A DNA stretch of 33,994 nt from Kiritimatiellia bacterium (GTDB lineage Bacteria > Verrucomicrobiota > Kiritimatiellia > RFP12 > UBA1067): assembly GCA_027858965.1 (NCBI GenBank), contig JAQIBS010000032.1:1-33994 (forward strand), read 5' to 3'. Below are positions 16,553-25,311 of this stretch, one piece after another. The notes under the pieces were generated by a model. That model searched no databases, was not told the origin of the DNA, and worked only from the letters and a program-made list of their open reading frames with translations. Each line of letters begins with the position of its first letter. The first letter of the stretch is position 1. Position numbers and translations under genes: made by a program.

Positions 16553-18058
16553 TTAAATACCGTCACCATCTTTTGCCAGATGGAAATTCATGGTTTTGGA
16601 TTTACCCGAAGCATCTTTATATGTGATCCGGTATTTACCTTTGAATCCACGGAATTTCACACTCCCATCCTGGCCCGCTTTCACGGTTATGCGAGTCTTC
16701 CACTCATCATTGATGAGTTTATTCAGAGCAAAATAAGCTGGCTTGGGCTGCATGTCACGGGTAAAGATACCCGATATGGTCGGTTCGCCGGGAGCTCCGC
16801 AGTCATCGACTGTATTCCACCAGGTAATTCCCATCATCGGTTTAATACTGAACCAGACCCGGTAAAGGTTGCGTGCGATAACGGACTGGATCTCCTTGCC
16901 TCTATCATCAGTACCAGGGGAGGTGATGGTGATTTCACTCAGGTGAATCGGCAGGCCCGCCTTTGCAAGCACAGCCATCGTGTCTCTGACCTCCTGTGGC
17001 GTATTAATCCTTCGGCTGACCCGTTTACCCTCGGCGAGCTCCAGACACTGCTTCGGATTAAAAAGGTGCATCTGCGAGCCCATGACATCAATGCGGCAGC
17101 CACGTGACTGTAGATCAGCAACCTGATTCAGGTAGCGCGCATCATTGGAGTAGTCGTTGATATTCAGTAGCACATCCTTCGGAAAGAGTTTATCGGCCTG
17201 CCTGAATGTTTCATACGTATAGTCACCGGGCATCAATCCGTAGTGGCTGCTACAGATGGCCTTACCTGGAATCATACGGCCCTGACCGAAATCGGTGGCA
17301 CTCTCATTAACAACATCCCAGCTGTGAAAGCGATCCTTGTAGTTTGCGGCCAGCTCGGTGATCCGTTTTTTGAAAAGACGCTGCATCTCTTTAGCATAAA
17401 CCGGTGCCAGCTTTTCGATCTCATCGGGCGACATCTTCTCAAGACCCTTTTTGCCAATCTTCAGCAGTTTCTCTTTTTCCCCGGCCGGGCAGTAGTTTTT
17501 AAAGAGCCAATCAGGATGCTGCCACTTGCGGTTGCCCCAGCAGATGGTGTGTCCATGCAGACGTATACCTTTACTCTCGCAAAATGCTACCACAGGATCT
17601 GAAGCGGGACGACGCCAATGGGTCTCTTTCTTGGGTTCCTTGCATTTATTCCAGTACTCCGCTGTATCGCGATACTCAGCTTTAAAACGCGGCTTGCCGG
17701 CCTCCAGCTCAAATTTCTTCCAGTAAAAGGCAATCGTTGCTGAATTAAAAAGCGTTCCGTACATCTCTTTATATTTGCTGTTATATTCATCCTTGCCAAG
17801 CTGATTAAAGTTGAAGATGTGCGCGCCGAAGATAAAGTCATGTGAAATCTGCTCCACCTTAATCTCGGTTCCCGCAGGAACCCCTTTCAGGTTCAGCACG
17901 GCATCCGCCTTGCGGTTGGCATCAATATCCTGGTCAATCTTAGCCTGCTCCGCCGGATTCCAGATTTTCCAATAGGCATCACTCATGACTCCCTTTGGTT
18001 CTGCACCCTGTAATAAAATCCCGCTCAATCCAACTATTGCTATTAATAACTTCTTCAT
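16553..18058 (-). CDS. GH10 endo-1,4-beta-xylanase, second gene of the pair
   Basis: 501 residues. Signal peptide at about 1-19 (MKKLLIAIVGLSGILLQGAE). An N-terminal beta segment covers about 50-90. The GH10 barrel follows, with HGHTICWGN at about 168-176 (substrate-binding His/Trp), WDVVNES with the predicted acid/base Glu at about 252, and LPIHLSEITI with the predicted nucleophile Glu at about 375. After the barrel a small beta module (TVKAGQDGSVKFRGFKGKYR) also occurs in the neighbouring xylanase. The enzyme hydrolyses internal beta-1,4 bonds of xylan, in the periplasm or outside the cell. Its ATG overlaps the TGA of the upstream gene (ATGA), so the two are translationally coupled. Confidence 0.93.
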   Translation of the reverse strand: MKKLLIAIVGLSGILLQGAEPKGVMSDAYWKIWNPAEQAKIDQDIDANRKADAVLNLKGVPAGTEIKVEQISHDFIFGAHIFNFNQLGKDEYNSKYKEMYGTLFNSATIAFYWKKFELEAGKPRFKAEYRDTAEYWNKCKEPKKETHWRRPASDPVVAFCESKGIRLHGHTICWGNRKWQHPDWLFKNYCPAGEKEKLLKIGKKGLEKMSPDEIEKLAPVYAKEMQRLFKKRITELAANYKDRFHSWDVVNESATDFGQGRMIPGKAICSSHYGLMPGDYTYETFRQADKLFPKDVLLNINDYSNDARYLNQVADLQSRGCRIDVMGSQMHLFNPKQCLELAEGKRVSRRINTPQEVRDTMAVLAKAGLPIHLSEITITSPGTDDRGKEIQSVIARNLYRVWFSIKPMMGITWWNTVDDCGAPGEPTISGIFTRDMQPKPAYFALNKLINDEWKTRITVKAGQDGSVKFRGFKGKYRITYKDASGKSKTMNFHLAKDGDGI

Positions 18059-19440
18059 TTGATAACCACCTTGTGTTTATTGTCCCCGTTTTCAGAGAGA
18101 TGAACCTGACAGCTCTTTGTTATACCCCCTATACGAACATCAACATCGTATACCCCATAAAAACCGCGAAAAGCAAATTGTCCTTCCTGATCACTCTTAC
18201 CGTTGACCTGCGTCCGCCACTCCTCATTAATCAGATGATCAAGCACCTTGTAGGACTTCTTAGGATTAAGATCCATATCAACAAGGCCACCGGCTGCCTT
18301 ATCCTCTCCGCCATAAGCCATGCTGTCACCCATATTCCAATAGGTAACCCCCTTCATATTGGGAGCACTGAACCACAGCCTGTAGAGATCTTCCACCACC
18401 TCAGCCTGCAGATCCTCACCATTGGGCTGCTTTGGTGTAGGAACAGTCACCTCTGTGATATAAACCGGCAGGTTGAACTTTGCAAAATCATCATATGTAT
18501 CCAGTATTACTGTCGGCGAGTGAACCTCCCCCGCAAGATGTCGCTCCATCAGCCGCGGAGCAAACCAGATATGAAACTGCAGCCCGATTCCCTCAATCTG
18601 AGCACCCTGAGCAAGCAATCCCTTGATCTGTTTGTAATACCAGTTCTTATCAGCTCTGATAGCATTGAAGCGCGTATAATCATTAATCATGATAAGATTC
18701 TCATCCCGCAACAGAGGGGCCGCTTCTTTGAATGCCCAGCCGACATAGGCTTTATCTTTTGTATAGAGCGGGTAGTTGGTCGGACAGCCGGATGACTCAT
18801 TGGTGACCTCCCAGATAGCGATATCTTTTGCATAGCGGCTGGTAATCTCTTTGAACCGCTTGCGATAGAGCGCTTTGAGCGCCTCAGGATCTTTAGGCAG
18901 CCATTTAGGATTGATGATATGCCAGAGCATAGGATGCGCCTTCAGGGTCAGATCATACTTTTTTCCGAAAGGGATAAAACGGTCGGGTGGAGGACGCCGC
19001 CAGATATACTCACATCCCTCAGCATAGCGGGGTTGCCCTTTTTCCGGCTCAAGATCACCCCAGTAAAAAGGCACGGTGGCAAAGTTACAGATCTTTGTGA
19101 AAATCTCTTCATAGCGTTTATTCTGCTCTGGGGTTTTAAGCTGCCCCAGAACAAAGGCATTGCAGCCAAACAGAAAGTCATGTTTCTTCAGTTTGACAGA
19201 GAGCGTGGCTTCAGGTACCGGCTTACCCTCAGCATCGACTACACTCAGTACCGCATCGCCCTTGCGATTTTTTTCAATACCGGTTTCAATCCGTTGCACC
19301 AGTGCAGGGTCTTTCCATTCCCTGCGATATTTATCGGAAACTTTGATATCTGCAGAGAGACTCATTCCAACTGGCAATATCACACAACCTAGCAAAATAA
19401 CGGCAACAAAGTGCCTGCTCATAAAAAAACGCTCATTCAT
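18055..19440 (-). CDS. GH10 endo-1,4-beta-xylanase, first gene of the pair
   Basis: 461 residues; start ATG 19440 has AAGGGA about 10 nt upstream. Signal sequence at about 7-30 (FVAVILLGCVILPVGMSLSA). GH10 motifs: LKAHPMLWH at about 166-174, WEVTNES with the predicted acid/base Glu at about 215, GLQFHIW at about 286-292, and LPVYITEVTV with the predicted nucleophile Glu at about 330. The C-terminal beta module (SDQEGQFAFRGFYGVYDVDV) matches the one in the next gene. The two proteins share layout but are clearly diverged, so this is an old duplication or two specialised enzymes. The upstream region carries the element shared with the 1334-residue gene. Confidence 0.93.
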   Translation of the reverse strand: MNERFFMSRHFVAVILLGCVILPVGMSLSADIKVSDKYRREWKDPALVQRIETGIEKNRKGDAVLSVVDAEGKPVPEATLSVKLKKHDFLFGCNAFVLGQLKTPEQNKRYEEIFTKICNFATVPFYWGDLEPEKGQPRYAEGCEYIWRRPPPDRFIPFGKKYDLTLKAHPMLWHIINPKWLPKDPEALKALYRKRFKEITSRYAKDIAIWEVTNESSGCPTNYPLYTKDKAYVGWAFKEAAPLLRDENLIMINDYTRFNAIRADKNWYYKQIKGLLAQGAQIEGIGLQFHIWFAPRLMERHLAGEVHSPTVILDTYDDFAKFNLPVYITEVTVPTPKQPNGEDLQAEVVEDLYRLWFSAPNMKGVTYWNMGDSMAYGGEDKAAGGLVDMDLNPKKSYKVLDHLINEEWRTQVNGKSDQEGQFAFRGFYGVYDVDVRIGGITKSCQVHLSENGDNKHKVVIK

Positions 19441-19500
19441 CTTTATTGTTCCCTTGCTCTTTTCTTAATACGTTTTGATAAAAAAATTCTGTATTTTTAT

Positions 19501-19590
19501 AATACTTCCAACGATTGTCTTTAGATTAAACTATATGTTGCAAACAATACTAGAGGATTTTACGCAAAAAATATTATCGCATTTGCGCAA
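19501..19590 (-). promoter_or_regulatory. Conserved upstream element, copy 1 (xylanase operon promoter)
   Basis: About 90 bp, nearly identical to 23813-23902. The core GTCTTTAGATTAAACTAT, then TGTTGCAAACAATACTAG (19517-19553), differs from copy 2 at one base in 37. Two GCGCAA-type sites (TTTACGCAA near 19560 and TTTGCGCAA at 19582-19590) are spaced about two helical turns. It covers -61 to -150 from the start codon at 19440 and has the same orientation to its gene as copy 2. It is likely a regulator binding region; sites two turns apart suit an AraC-family protein. Confidence 0.7.
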
Positions 19591-19597
19591 TAACAAA

Positions 19598-19642
19598 ATA
19601 CGATCTGACACCCACATTCATAGATAGATGAACAGATCGTAT
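19598..19642 (-). terminator. Probable terminator of the 1334-residue gene
   Basis: ATACGATCTG (19598-19607) pairs perfectly with CAGATCGTAT (19633-19642). An inner stem, TTCAT/ATGAA (617-621 with 628-632 of the same thousand), stacks on it. On the minus strand the stem is followed by TTTTG and lies 18 bp after the stop codon at 19661. Confidence 0.65.
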
Positions 19643-19660
19643 CTCAAAGTTATAACAATA

Positions 19661-22600
19661 TCAGCGAACCAGAATTATGGTTCCCTGCGCAATTATTTGT
19701 AGACTTAACCCAGTATCTGTTTTAATCAATCTGACAATCCCTTCAGGAACATCTCCTGTAGTCACCAGCGACCAGTTTTCAAAGCCATCATCAATTATGG
19801 AACCAAAGGTAATGAGAGGATAGATGCCGCCTGCAGGAGAGACATCAAAGTCAACATTGATTGTTCCTGTGGCAGGAACGTTCAGTGTACCCGGAATAGT
19901 TACGCTGTCCGGCACTATCTCATAATCACCGACCATATTGTTTTGCACTGTATACTCAAACGATGACCCCGACAAATTGACTATACCGTTAAAACCAGAA
20001 TCAAACGAGGGTAGCTGTGATGGGCGCACAGCATTGAGAGTGCCGTCTCCTGAAACCGTTGACTCTGTTACATCAACATAGCCGTCATGGGCTTTACCCA
20101 GCCATTTTTTCATCAGATAGGCCTCAATGTCAATTCGCGTAGTCTCATCCAGATCGGATTCAAGGAGAATGATCTCACCTATGCGTTCGCGGTTGGGTGT
20201 CAGAGAACTATCGCCCCCGTAATAACCGAAATAGGCGGCTTCAAATATATTCGTTGCCACAAAAGAGAGCAGCTCATTCCTGCCGCTGTAGCCCTGCGTA
20301 GCGCCGTCAACAGAGATGCCATCCAGATAGGTTGCACCGCTCTTGAGGGCATCCGTGGTTATTGAACCCCAGATCGGCGAATCGACATCCTGCGGATTGT
20401 CGCGCGTTATCACCGTTGAATTGGCGACATCCCGCAGAATCGGCGCACCTCCACCACGTGAACTGTCGAGAACGATGAAGCCTGACTGCACATCGGTTGG
20501 AACCGCAACGGTGTTCTGCGTGCCGATATAGTCCGGATTAGTATTGAGCCGCAAGGTGTTACCGCGGGTTTCTCCGTCGTAGATGTTATCATAGTCAATC
20601 CAGTACTGAGTCTCTCCCAGCGGTCCGATTGCCTCGGAGAGCCACGGCCGGCGATCCACGGATCCCTCCACAACTGTATTACAGGTTCCCAGCAGGTAGC
20701 GGCTGTCGGTCGTCCGATCATAGAACCCCGAGATGGCCAGCGGACGTGTAGGAGTTAAATCTCTGCCCAGAACAGCACGATTTGTCATACAGGGATCGAT
20801 CCATAGTTTCAGGTCGGTTGTCGGAACCGCCTCATCACCTGGAATGTCAGCTAGATCCGGAATGACAAAATCACCACCATCCATTTCAACAGCGCCGGCA
20901 AATATACCACTGAACTTTATAGAGGCCGACCCTGAAATGACAACACTTCCTCTGCCGGTCACATTACTGGCCAGGCAGGAGCCACCAACTTCAAAAGTCG
21001 CTCCGTCAGCCACGGTCACAGAGGGGATAACAAAGGAGGTATACGGCAGGCCCCACTTCTGAGCCAAATAATTTTCAATTGTAACCTGCTCTACTCGAGT
21101 CAATATGTTGGTATAGAACAGCATCTCTGCGTAGTTCTGTCCACCGGCATTCTGGTAGCCAACATCCCATCCTAATGCACCGACAGAACGGTCATCCGTA
21201 TTGATTGTCAGAATCTGATATGCCCCGCTCAGTCCCTCAGTGGTGCCATCCACATCAACACCGTCCATCCGAAGATCAATTTCACTATTATCAAAGACAG
21301 GTGTGTCCGGATCACGATATTCCTCAGTGGTCGTTCCACCACGAGAAAAATTATTATCCCCGCCGTTAGTACCTATAACGGCGGCACCACCACCATCCTG
21401 ACTACCAAATACCATAATCACATGCACTGGTGTGCGAGTTTGGTCCATCGGCATGCGACGCGCTTCAGTCCTGGTCGCATACGCTGAGGAGAGCTTTGTC
21501 TGATAAGATCCCATCGACAAGACGCTCTTTCCGTTCCATGCATTGGTCATCAGATAGGGATAGGTCTGCCACTGATCGTCGCCACGGGTTTGTTTAGCAA
21601 ACCCGATAGCACCTGAACGGCAGTCATCCCATTGTTCTATAATAGGGAAATCATTGGTGAAGGTATAACTCTTATATTGCGTAAACACATTGTCCGCCGA
21701 AGCATCGAGCCACAGAGAGGGCAGTGAACCGAGCACGCTGTCAGTGACAAGCAGTTCGCCATCACAGCTAAATGTACCTGCATTTACCTTTACCTCTCCG
21801 GTAAGAGCACTGAAATTCACATTCATAGTTGAATCACCGACCTTCACCAAGGTGCCTGCGCCCTCCAGAACCGTCACATCAAAATCACCTTCAACCGAGA
21901 CCTCTCCTGATGTGATGGTCAGTTTCTCCAGCATATTGCCGGTTCCGTTAACTTTCAGAGAAGTGAGGCCCTCCTCCATGATTATGGAAGCTCCCGATTC
22001 GATATGATCGACAACAATCGTCACATTCCTGATCGCGCTGAGCACGGCGTTCGTTCCCAGTGTATTGACATGCAACACCGAACTGGCAGTCACTGCGCCT
22101 TCAGCTCTCATTGTCCCGTCAACATAATCCACGGTCATAGTCTGCTTAGCCGGTATATACACCTTGCCGTTACTGCTGCCCTCCAGCCGTTTAATCCACG
22201 TCGCTGTCTCGGTTGATCCATAACCAGCCGGATAAAGCGCCACCGTAGAGTTAGCTCCAACCCGTACCACATTATTGGAGTCGCCAGCTGCCTCGGAATC
22301 AAAGATCAATGTACCCCCGTTGCAATATGTTAATCCCACAAAATCGCTCTTTTCCAGAATCTCAACACGTGCTAAATCTGTCTTAACCACCGTGCCTGTG
22401 CCGGAAATAGATCCTTGCAGATAAAAGTTTGAATGGAGAGGTAAAGCCACTGTAGCATTCTCACCTTCAAGAGATACATCATTGGTCAGTATTGTGGTAA
22501 AGCCTTGCCAATACCCATTCGAATCAACTGTACAGGGTTTTAGAGCAGCAGAAAGACCGCTGCCCTGCACGTGAATCGTTGCATCTTCCGTCACAGCAGA

Positions 22601-23665
22601 GTGAGAGAGCACATAAATATTATGGTTGGTCAGATAGACATCTCCGGCACCAAGCATATTTGTACCGGCAAGTGCCACGGTGGCATTCTCCTCCACCCGC
22701 CAAAGACAGGAGGTCGGCCAGGCAACCACCGTTGATTTTTCAATAAACGTAATGCCTTCAGGATCGGCAACACCGCTGAACGCCACGTCCACATTGAATG
22801 CAGGAAAGTTAATTGAATCCCAATCCCGACCGAAACGCACCTGTCCGACACCGCCGGTTATTGTGACAGTACCACCCATCGCCGGAAATTCCGGCAGCAA
22901 TCCCTTCGACAAGACCAAGGGTCCTGCCAGGTCCTGCTCCGAAAGATCAAATGTCACATCACCATCCACAAAGATCTTCTGAAACAGATGTCCGTTATGC
23001 ACCGGACGAAGCACACTGCCGTCACCCGGATCTACAAAAGGATAGGCGTTAGTCAGATTGCTGACGCTTATCAGGTCATTGCTGGGGCTGTACAGAATGC
23101 CGTCTTGCAGTGAGCCGCGAGGCCCGCCGATACTATAACCGTTACACAACCGCACCTCCAGGTTATGCCATCCTGCGTCCAGAGATATATTCTGTACGCA
23201 GGTCTCATCACTGTAAGCTGCACTGCGCAACACCAGTTCTCCATCGACCGCAATCGCCGCCATATCATCCATATATTCGTAGAAACTGTACACCCCGGTG
23301 TCCGGCAAATACCAGCGTCCGGTGTAAACGTATTCTGTTGCCGCATTTGTAATGGTATTTGCTGCCCAGTAAACATTAGTCACAAACCGTGTCCAGTCCC
23401 CGTAGGAATATATATACGGCCAGCCGACACTGGTAATTCCCGTACGGGTGTACTCATTCAGGCCCGCCGATGCAGCTCCGGTTGCGGGAAAGGCCAACGT
23501 GGCATCCGCACCCATATGGATATCGGCATAGCCGATATCCTCGACATTGGTAATCGACAGGGATTCACCGGCTGCTACTATAACATCCGCACGTGATGTT
23601 ACCGCCACACATAAAAGCATAGCAACCATCGAAATAAAACACACATATCTTCTTTTCCAATCCAT
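19661..23665 (-). CDS. Large secreted protein with PA14-like and LamG-like domains and GTIILVR C-terminus
   Basis: 1334 residues from ATG 23665, which has AGAAGGAGTG just upstream and is followed by a clear signal peptide (VCFISMVAMLLCVAVTSRADV). The frame is open further upstream but that start lacks a ribosome site. A PA14-like domain lies at about residues 60-190 (YVYTGRWYLPDTGVYSFYEY, AIAVDGELVLRS, DAGWHNLEVRL). A beta-helix-like middle follows. Two repeated blocks start with LPSLWLDASADN and LKLWIDPCMTN, each ending in an ENYLAQKWG- or EAYLMKKWLG-type segment, as in LamG/concanavalin-like proteins. The last domain ends in IIAQGTIILVR. It probably acts at the surface, perhaps binding glycan. 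It shares an upstream element with the xylanase operon just downstream, so the two are likely co-induced. Confidence 0.82.
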   Translation of the reverse strand: MDWKRRYVCFISMVAMLLCVAVTSRADVIVAAGESLSITNVEDIGYADIHMGADATLAFPATGAASAGLNEYTRTGITSVGWPYIYSYGDWTRFVTNVYWAANTITNAATEYVYTGRWYLPDTGVYSFYEYMDDMAAIAVDGELVLRSAAYSDETCVQNISLDAGWHNLEVRLCNGYSIGGPRGSLQDGILYSPSNDLISVSNLTNAYPFVDPGDGSVLRPVHNGHLFQKIFVDGDVTFDLSEQDLAGPLVLSKGLLPEFPAMGGTVTITGGVGQVRFGRDWDSINFPAFNVDVAFSGVADPEGITFIEKSTVVAWPTSCLWRVEENATVALAGTNMLGAGDVYLTNHNIYVLSHSAVTEDATIHVQGSGLSAALKPCTVDSNGYWQGFTTILTNDVSLEGENATVALPLHSNFYLQGSISGTGTVVKTDLARVEILEKSDFVGLTYCNGGTLIFDSEAAGDSNNVVRVGANSTVALYPAGYGSTETATWIKRLEGSSNGKVYIPAKQTMTVDYVDGTMRAEGAVTASSVLHVNTLGTNAVLSAIRNVTIVVDHIESGASIIMEEGLTSLKVNGTGNMLEKLTITSGEVSVEGDFDVTVLEGAGTLVKVGDSTMNVNFSALTGEVKVNAGTFSCDGELLVTDSVLGSLPSLWLDASADNVFTQYKSYTFTNDFPIIEQWDDCRSGAIGFAKQTRGDDQWQTYPYLMTNAWNGKSVLSMGSYQTKLSSAYATRTEARRMPMDQTRTPVHVIMVFGSQDGGGAAVIGTNGGDNNFSRGGTTTEEYRDPDTPVFDNSEIDLRMDGVDVDGTTEGLSGAYQILTINTDDRSVGALGWDVGYQNAGGQNYAEMLFYTNILTRVEQVTIENYLAQKWGLPYTSFVIPSVTVADGATFEVGGSCLASNVTGRGSVVISGSASIKFSGIFAGAVEMDGGDFVIPDLADIPGDEAVPTTDLKLWIDPCMTNRAVLGRDLTPTRPLAISGFYDRTTDSRYLLGTCNTVVEGSVDRRPWLSEAIGPLGETQYWIDYDNIYDGETRGNTLRLNTNPDYIGTQNTVAVPTDVQSGFIVLDSSRGGGAPILRDVANSTVITRDNPQDVDSPIWGSITTDALKSGATYLDGISVDGATQGYSGRNELLSFVATNIFEAAYFGYYGGDSSLTPNRERIGEIILLESDLDETTRIDIEAYLMKKWLGKAHDGYVDVTESTVSGDGTLNAVRPSQLPSFDSGFNGIVNLSGSSFEYTVQNNMVGDYEIVPDSVTIPGTLNVPATGTINVDFDVSPAGGIYPLITFGSIIDDGFENWSLVTTGDVPEGIVRLIKTDTGLSLQIIAQGTIILVR

Positions 23666-23812
23666 AATTTCACTCCTTCTATCAAGTATTACCATAATAA
23701 ATATCAGGTAACTTTTCAGCAATAAGGTTTAAAAGAAGTCAACTTACGTTTTTCAGAACGTTTCACTGACTTTTCCCTACACACATCTTTAATGCAATTT
23801 CTGCAATCAATT

Positions 23813-23902
23813 AATAATTCCAATGACCGTCTTTAGATTAAACTATTTGTTGCAAACAATACTAGTGTCTTTTGCGCAAAAATATTATCTCTTTTGCGCA
23901 AA
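23813..23902 (-). promoter_or_regulatory. Conserved upstream element, copy 2 (1334-residue gene promoter)
   Basis: Counterpart of 19501-19590. Here both GCGCAA sites are perfect TTTGCGCAAA palindromes (23871-23880 and 23893-23902), 22 bp apart. Between them and the core lies ACTAGTGTC. It covers -148 to -237 from ATG 23665. A 98-codon open frame at 23823-24119 crosses it but is not a credible gene. Confidence 0.7.
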
Positions 23903-23931
23903 GGGAACTAAAAAAGCTGCTCATTTTTATG

Positions 23932-24018
23932 AGATTAAAAGAGTTGAATGGGTTAAAGGGGTTAAATCAGCCATTTCAACCTTTTTATCCCTTTTAATCT
24001 TTTTAACAACCTTAAATT
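23932..24018. repeat. GTTAAA/GTTGAA inverted array A
   Basis: The left arm is a run of GATTAAAAG, GTTGAATG, GGTTAAAGG and GGTTAAAT units. The right arm (from about 23972) is the complementary type: TTTCAACC, TTTTTATCCC, TTTTAATC, TTTTTAAC. The arms can pair imperfectly into a long A/T-rich stem. Confidence 0.55.
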
Positions 24019-24069
24019 ACTTGTTTTACGTGCCGGGAGTTGAGAAGATATCAACTAATGCAGTGGAGC

Positions 24070-24177
24070 CGCAACTAAACTTAACCCTTACGATATGCGA
24101 ATCTTTTCTCATTCATTGAACAGTTGTGTAATATGCATCACTGCATTAGTCAACAACGCTACGCGTTGCATAAGAGA
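24070..24177 (+). repeat. About 108-bp interspersed repeat, copy 1
   Basis: Matches the reverse complement of 29135-29245. Shared stretches include AATCTTTTCTCATTCATTGA, AATATGCATCACTGCATTAG and a CAACGC/GCGTTG hairpin. Differences are single bases and one indel. It flanks the AraC-family gene; the other copy flanks the PATR gene in the opposite orientation. A 12-bp inverted repeat, ACTAATGCAGTG (24054-24065) with CACTGCATTAGT (24139-24150), is found only at this copy. Confidence 0.7.
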
Positions 24178-24307
24178 GATGGTTAAAAGGGTTGAAGGTT
24201 AAAAAAGTTAAAGCGGTTAAAGGGGTTGAAGTAGTTGAAGGCGCGTAAAGGCGCGTAAAGGCGGAAACCATTTCAACCTTTTTAACGGTTTTAACCACTT
24301 TAACTAT
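24178..24307. repeat. GTTAAA/GTTGAA inverted array B
   Basis: The left arm has about seven degenerate units (GGTTAAAAG, GGTTGAAGG, TTAAAAAA, GTTAAAGCG, GTTAAAGGG, GTTGAAG, GTTGAAGG). Two GGCGCGTAAA direct repeats follow at about 24240-24259. The right arm (TTTCAACC, TTTTTAACGG, TTTTAACC, ACTTTAACTA) is complementary in type, so the region can fold into a long stem just upstream of the AraC-family gene. Confidence 0.55.
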
Positions 24308-24347
24308 CGCTATTTTCTTGTTTTATATTGAAAAAACTGAGCAATAA

Positions 24348-25277
24348 ATGAAAGCTGTACCATACTCAGATCTGAAATCATATTATGTAGATCGTCCCGA
24401 TCGTCGGGCCGTGGATATGCGTAGTGCTGGTGTACCGGAGTGCATAGTTCTGGGTCGATCCGTCTATCGACATGCCTATCCTCCGCTACCTGAACACCGC
24501 CACTTCGAAGTAGCTGAGCTTGCCTATGTAGAGACAGGCCACCAACCCTACGATATAAACGGTCAGCATTTCACCCTGCTTGGAGGTGAAGGAACTGTTA
24601 TTCCACCGGACATGCCTCACAGCTCTGACGGCCACCCATCCTATCCCGGCAAACGGATATGGTTGCAGCTGCAACTGCCGCAGAACCCAGACATCCCATG
24701 GTTGGGACTCTCTCCGGCCGAAGCACAACCGCTTCTGGAGATGCTGCAGGGATCAACCCACCTCTTCTGTTCTAAATGGCCGGCTGACTTTTCCCAGAGA
24801 ATCAACGCTCTTTTCTGCCTCTTCGACCGCCCTGCCTCTCCAGTGCGTACGGCGGCAATACGCACCTCGTTGCTTGCCATTCTCTTAGATCTGCTGGACC
24901 TCACAGTTACAACGCCATCCAAACCCAATCAGGACCGAATACGTAAAGCCACCGACTGGGTGGAAAAGGAACTCAATAACCCCATCACGCTCGAACAACT
25001 CTCCGCTATCGCGGGACTATCCCTCTCCAATTTCAAACGCGTTTTCAAAGAGGTTGCAGGCATTACACCGCACGCCTATATCCTACGAAGACGAATTGAC
25101 CATGCTCAGGAGCTACTCCGAAAAAGAGGAGGCTCGGTTACAGAGATAGCATTCGCATGCGGGTTCTCATCTTCTCAATATTTTGCTACAGCCTTCAAGC
25201 GAATAACCGGCATGACCCCCAACGATGTTCTTCAAAACCGCATTGTGTCCCTGCCCTCCGATGCGGATGGACAGTGA
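24348..25277 (+). CDS. AraC-family transcriptional regulator
   Basis: 309 residues. Residues about 35-110 look like the cupin-type effector domain (LPEHRHFEVAELAYVETGHQ, GGEGTVIPPDMPHSS), typical of sugar-responsive AraC proteins. The C-terminal 100 residues hold the two helix-turn-helix motifs: ITLEQLSAIAGLSLSNFKRV, then FKEVAGITPHAYILRRRI, and VTEIAFACGFSSSQYFATAF, then FKRITGMTP. The start at 24348 has only a weak ribosome site. It is convergent with the PATR gene (35 bp between stops). Candidate targets are the TTTGCGCAAA-bearing elements at 19501-19590 and 23813-23902, by location and site spacing only. Confidence 0.92.
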   Translation: MKAVPYSDLKSYYVDRPDRRAVDMRSAGVPECIVLGRSVYRHAYPPLPEHRHFEVAELAYVETGHQPYDINGQHFTLLGGEGTVIPPDMPHSSDGHPSYPGKRIWLQLQLPQNPDIPWLGLSPAEAQPLLEMLQGSTHLFCSKWPADFSQRINALFCLFDRPASPVRTAAIRTSLLAILLDLLDLTVTTPSKPNQDRIRKATDWVEKELNNPITLEQLSAIAGLSLSNFKRVFKEVAGITPHAYILRRRIDHAQELLRKRGGSVTEIAFACGFSSSQYFATAFKRITGMTPNDVLQNRIVSLPSDADGQ

Positions 25278-25311
25278 AGCGTGCGGGGGCATCCTGTAAC
25301 AATACGCCTGC

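Larger units (their letters stand above)
23666..24347. other. 682-bp divergent intergenic region: promoter element plus repeat cluster
   Basis: No gene is supported between the 1334-residue gene and the AraC-family gene, which point away from each other. Contents in order: leader and promoter element of the minus-strand gene (to 23902), GTTRAA inverted array A (23932-24018), the 108-bp repeat copy (24070-24177), GTTRAA array B (24178-24307), and a short AT-rich leader before the AraC-family ATG at 24348. Confidence 0.6.

Noticed and set aside
23823..24119. 98-codon open frame between the 1334-residue and AraC-family genes
   Set aside because: It spans the conserved upstream element, array A and the 108-bp repeat; the product is low-complexity and has no ribosome site.
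24178..24307. CRISPR-like array of GTTAAA/GTTGAA units
   Set aside because: Units are only 8-10 bp, degenerate and without unique spacers; the second half is the complement of the first, and no cas gene is nearby.
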